A stretch of DNA of 64,000 nucleotides from Larix kaempferi (taxonomy: Eukaryota > Streptophyta > Pinopsida > Pinales > Pinaceae), in NCBI GenBank assembly GCA_027924585.1, contig BSBM01000370.1, positions 29,347,501 to 29,411,500 on the forward strand, in the 5' to 3' direction. Of the stretch, positions 62,463-64,000 are shown in pieces. A program made the position numbers and the translations under genes. Each line of letters begins with the position of its first letter. Within the stretch, counting starts at the first letter, position 1. The notes under the pieces are model-generated. The model made no database searches and was not told the DNA's origin. It saw only the letters and a program-made list of their open reading frames with translations.

Positions 62463-64000
62463 TTTTTTTTCCTTGGAAAAAAGTTGTAATTTCATGATCA
62501 GAAATAAAATTACATTGAATATATGCCTGTAGACATTCCTTACATGATGCAACCCATCTTGAATCCAACAACATACTTCAACCATACTTCATGAAAATAA
62601 GCATAAACATTCCTTTCCAGCCTATCTAAGGCTTTTGCAATATAACTTCCTGAAAGTGTTCTTCAAAACAAAAGAAAACCCCCAGCTTCTGAGATATTAC
62701 ATGATCTCGTATTTGAGCCTTTTCATCTTCAAAAACTGAGCAACAGAAAAGATTAACACTTCAAAACATATTAAATACAATAGTTGCACGAACTTCATTT
62801 GAGAAATATCCCAAGAGAGAGTTTGCATCAATCTTAATATTAATGTTATCACAGGAAGGGACCTGGGTCATTATCTGCTAGAACACTGTCTTGACCGTCC
62901 CATAAATGCCAATGCCCCGGACCCATTTGCAAACACAGCTTTGAAAGTGAGTCTGCCTGTTCATTTCTTTCTCTAAATATATGCATGAAAGGACTTTGTG
63001 TATTCGATCCTTCAACAGCTGAATTTCTTCAAAGATTGGGCGAAGCATAAAGTTTCAAACAGAGCAAACCCCTTTTAAATAATTGATTGCCAACAAGGAA
63101 TCCCCTGTTACCTGAAGTTTCTGAACTCTCCTCTTGACTGCTAGAGACAAAACCAACTTTAGAGCCAAGAGTTCTATTCTGTTGTTTGAGCTATCACCCG
63201 TACCTGCTATAAACTTAATTAAATGTGTCTCCTGCAAAAATAACACTCTACCGGCTTCCCCTCTTGGAGGATCACCTTGGGAGGCTCCATCAAAATAACC
63301 CCAAGCTCCTGTTTTATCAATAACCTCAGGATATATCAACCTTCGAGCTGGAATGACTTTACCTTGATTGACACTTTTGAAAATAGATAAACCCTGCACA
63401 GCACAGACCTGTGAGAGAATAAGTTTGTCTTTGAAAACGCTTGCGTTGCTCGACAGCCACAAGCCCCAGGAAATGATAACCGGCAGAGCTCTAAAATCTT
63501 TTGAGGCTGCCCCATCCAAGAGCTCAGACACCTTTCAACTGAAGCCCCTTGCCACAGATTCCCTTGGTCAATAACTGTAGCATCGTCATCTTACAGCAAT
63601 GCTGTATAAGAGCACTGATTGAAAACATGGGATGACACATGAAGCCACATGAAGATTCTTTATTTCATGGGACACTTTAGCTTCAATATATTTTTCCCTC
63701 CACCAAGGCCTTTCCTGCTCAAAGTTACCCCCCATCAATACTTTGTAGCCCAGTCTTGGTGAGTACCTCCCTCCTACCAAATTCCTACACCACTGAAGCT
63801 TGTCAGCTTGCTCCTTTATACATACATGACTGGACCTTAGCACTGACATATATCTCTCCCATACCAATGTTTCCTCTCCTACGAAACCAAATCTATCCCC
63901 CTATACCCATCCTTGACTCCATATAGTTGTATGTCCAGTGTCTGCGATCTGACTTAAGGTGTGGATGCCTTGGCCTCTAAGAATCTTGATCAGGCCTTCT
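62463..64000 (-). pseudogene. L1-type LINE ORF2 3' end (zinc-finger RT tail and RNase H), continues beyond window
   Basis: Minus strand: 63867-63586 is the RT-linked zinc-binding type segment (WWREKYIEAKVSHEIKNLHV). 63531-63055 is RNase H with GYFDGASQG (Asp), NNRIELLALKLVLSLA (Glu) and VTGDSLLAINYLKG (Asp). A later frame ending near 62854 reads HIFRERNEQADSLSKLCLQM, the RNase H C-terminal motif, then a stop. About 380 bp of 3' untranslated sequence run to a T9 tract at 62463-62471, the probable poly(A) tail. Frameshifts make it inactive. Confidence 0.8.

Noticed and set aside
62855-62950. Candidate exon 10 of the WDR74-like gene (acceptor-like TATCACAG followed by an open frame)
   Set aside because: The translation does not continue the expected LDRxLR motif, and the same bases on the minus strand encode the end of a LINE RNase H (RERNEQADSLSK), which explains the open frame.

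Overview
This window looks like a piece of a large, repeat-choked plant nuclear genome, most likely a gymnosperm (conifer-type). The signs are one spliced nuclear gene with plant-type GT..AG introns, an inferred 44-kb intron, old plant Ty1/copia and Ty3/gypsy (Tat-like) retroelements in several nested layers, and no bacterial or organellar signature. The assignment is inference from architecture; no species is identified.

The only host gene I can support is a WD-repeat ribosome-biogenesis protein of the WDR74/Nsa1 family on the + strand. Nine exons can be joined in frame (7031-7112, 7216-7328, 14708-14737, 14922-15058, 15722-15898, 16076-16139, 16288-16395, 17042-17195, 61448-61537). They give 318 codons plus one base, ending inside a conserved Ala-Ser-Cys-Gly segment, so the last exon(s) lie beyond base 64000. 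Between exons 8 and 9 is an intron of 44,252 bp. Almost everything else in the window is transposon debris inside that intron, in the 7.4-kb intron 2, or upstream of the gene.

Layout: 1-6520, upstream repeats (a solo copia LTR with a perfect target duplication, a non-LTR reverse-transcriptase relic, a 288-bp tandem duplication). 6521-7030, probable promoter and 5' leader. 7031-17195, exons 1-8, with duplications in intron 2 and a foldback element in intron 4. 17196-20040, degenerate copia gag-protease with an internal duplication. 20088-26220, a long LTR-like unit holding hAT-like DNA elements and a striking 520-bp run of about 15 different short hairpins. 26250-28000, an old dispersed repeat. 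28000-30240, a copia LTR and the 3' end of a copia pol (minus). 30430-34972, a decayed Tat-like gypsy element (minus). 34973-36865, hairpin-rich DNA and another solo copia LTR with target duplication. 36866-44970, mostly unclassified repeats with one hAT-type MITE. 44974-54990, a copia element with a second complete copia element (47787-53795) inserted in it, each with a perfect 5-bp target duplication. 55070-58390, a 1.28-kb direct duplication. 59400-61447, a dispersed repeat and a 201-bp tandem duplication ending at the exon 9 splice acceptor. 62463-64000, 3' end of an L1-type LINE (minus).

No tRNA, rRNA, CRISPR or operon-like structure was seen. The retroelement genes all carry stops, frameshifts or domain deletions and none looks autonomous. 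The signals I find most worth following are the hairpin mosaic at 21995-22513, the repeated hairpins (including GNRA-type loops) in the 3' untranslated part of the inner copia element, the 44-kb intron, and the recurrent two-copy tandem duplications of 200-390 bp.
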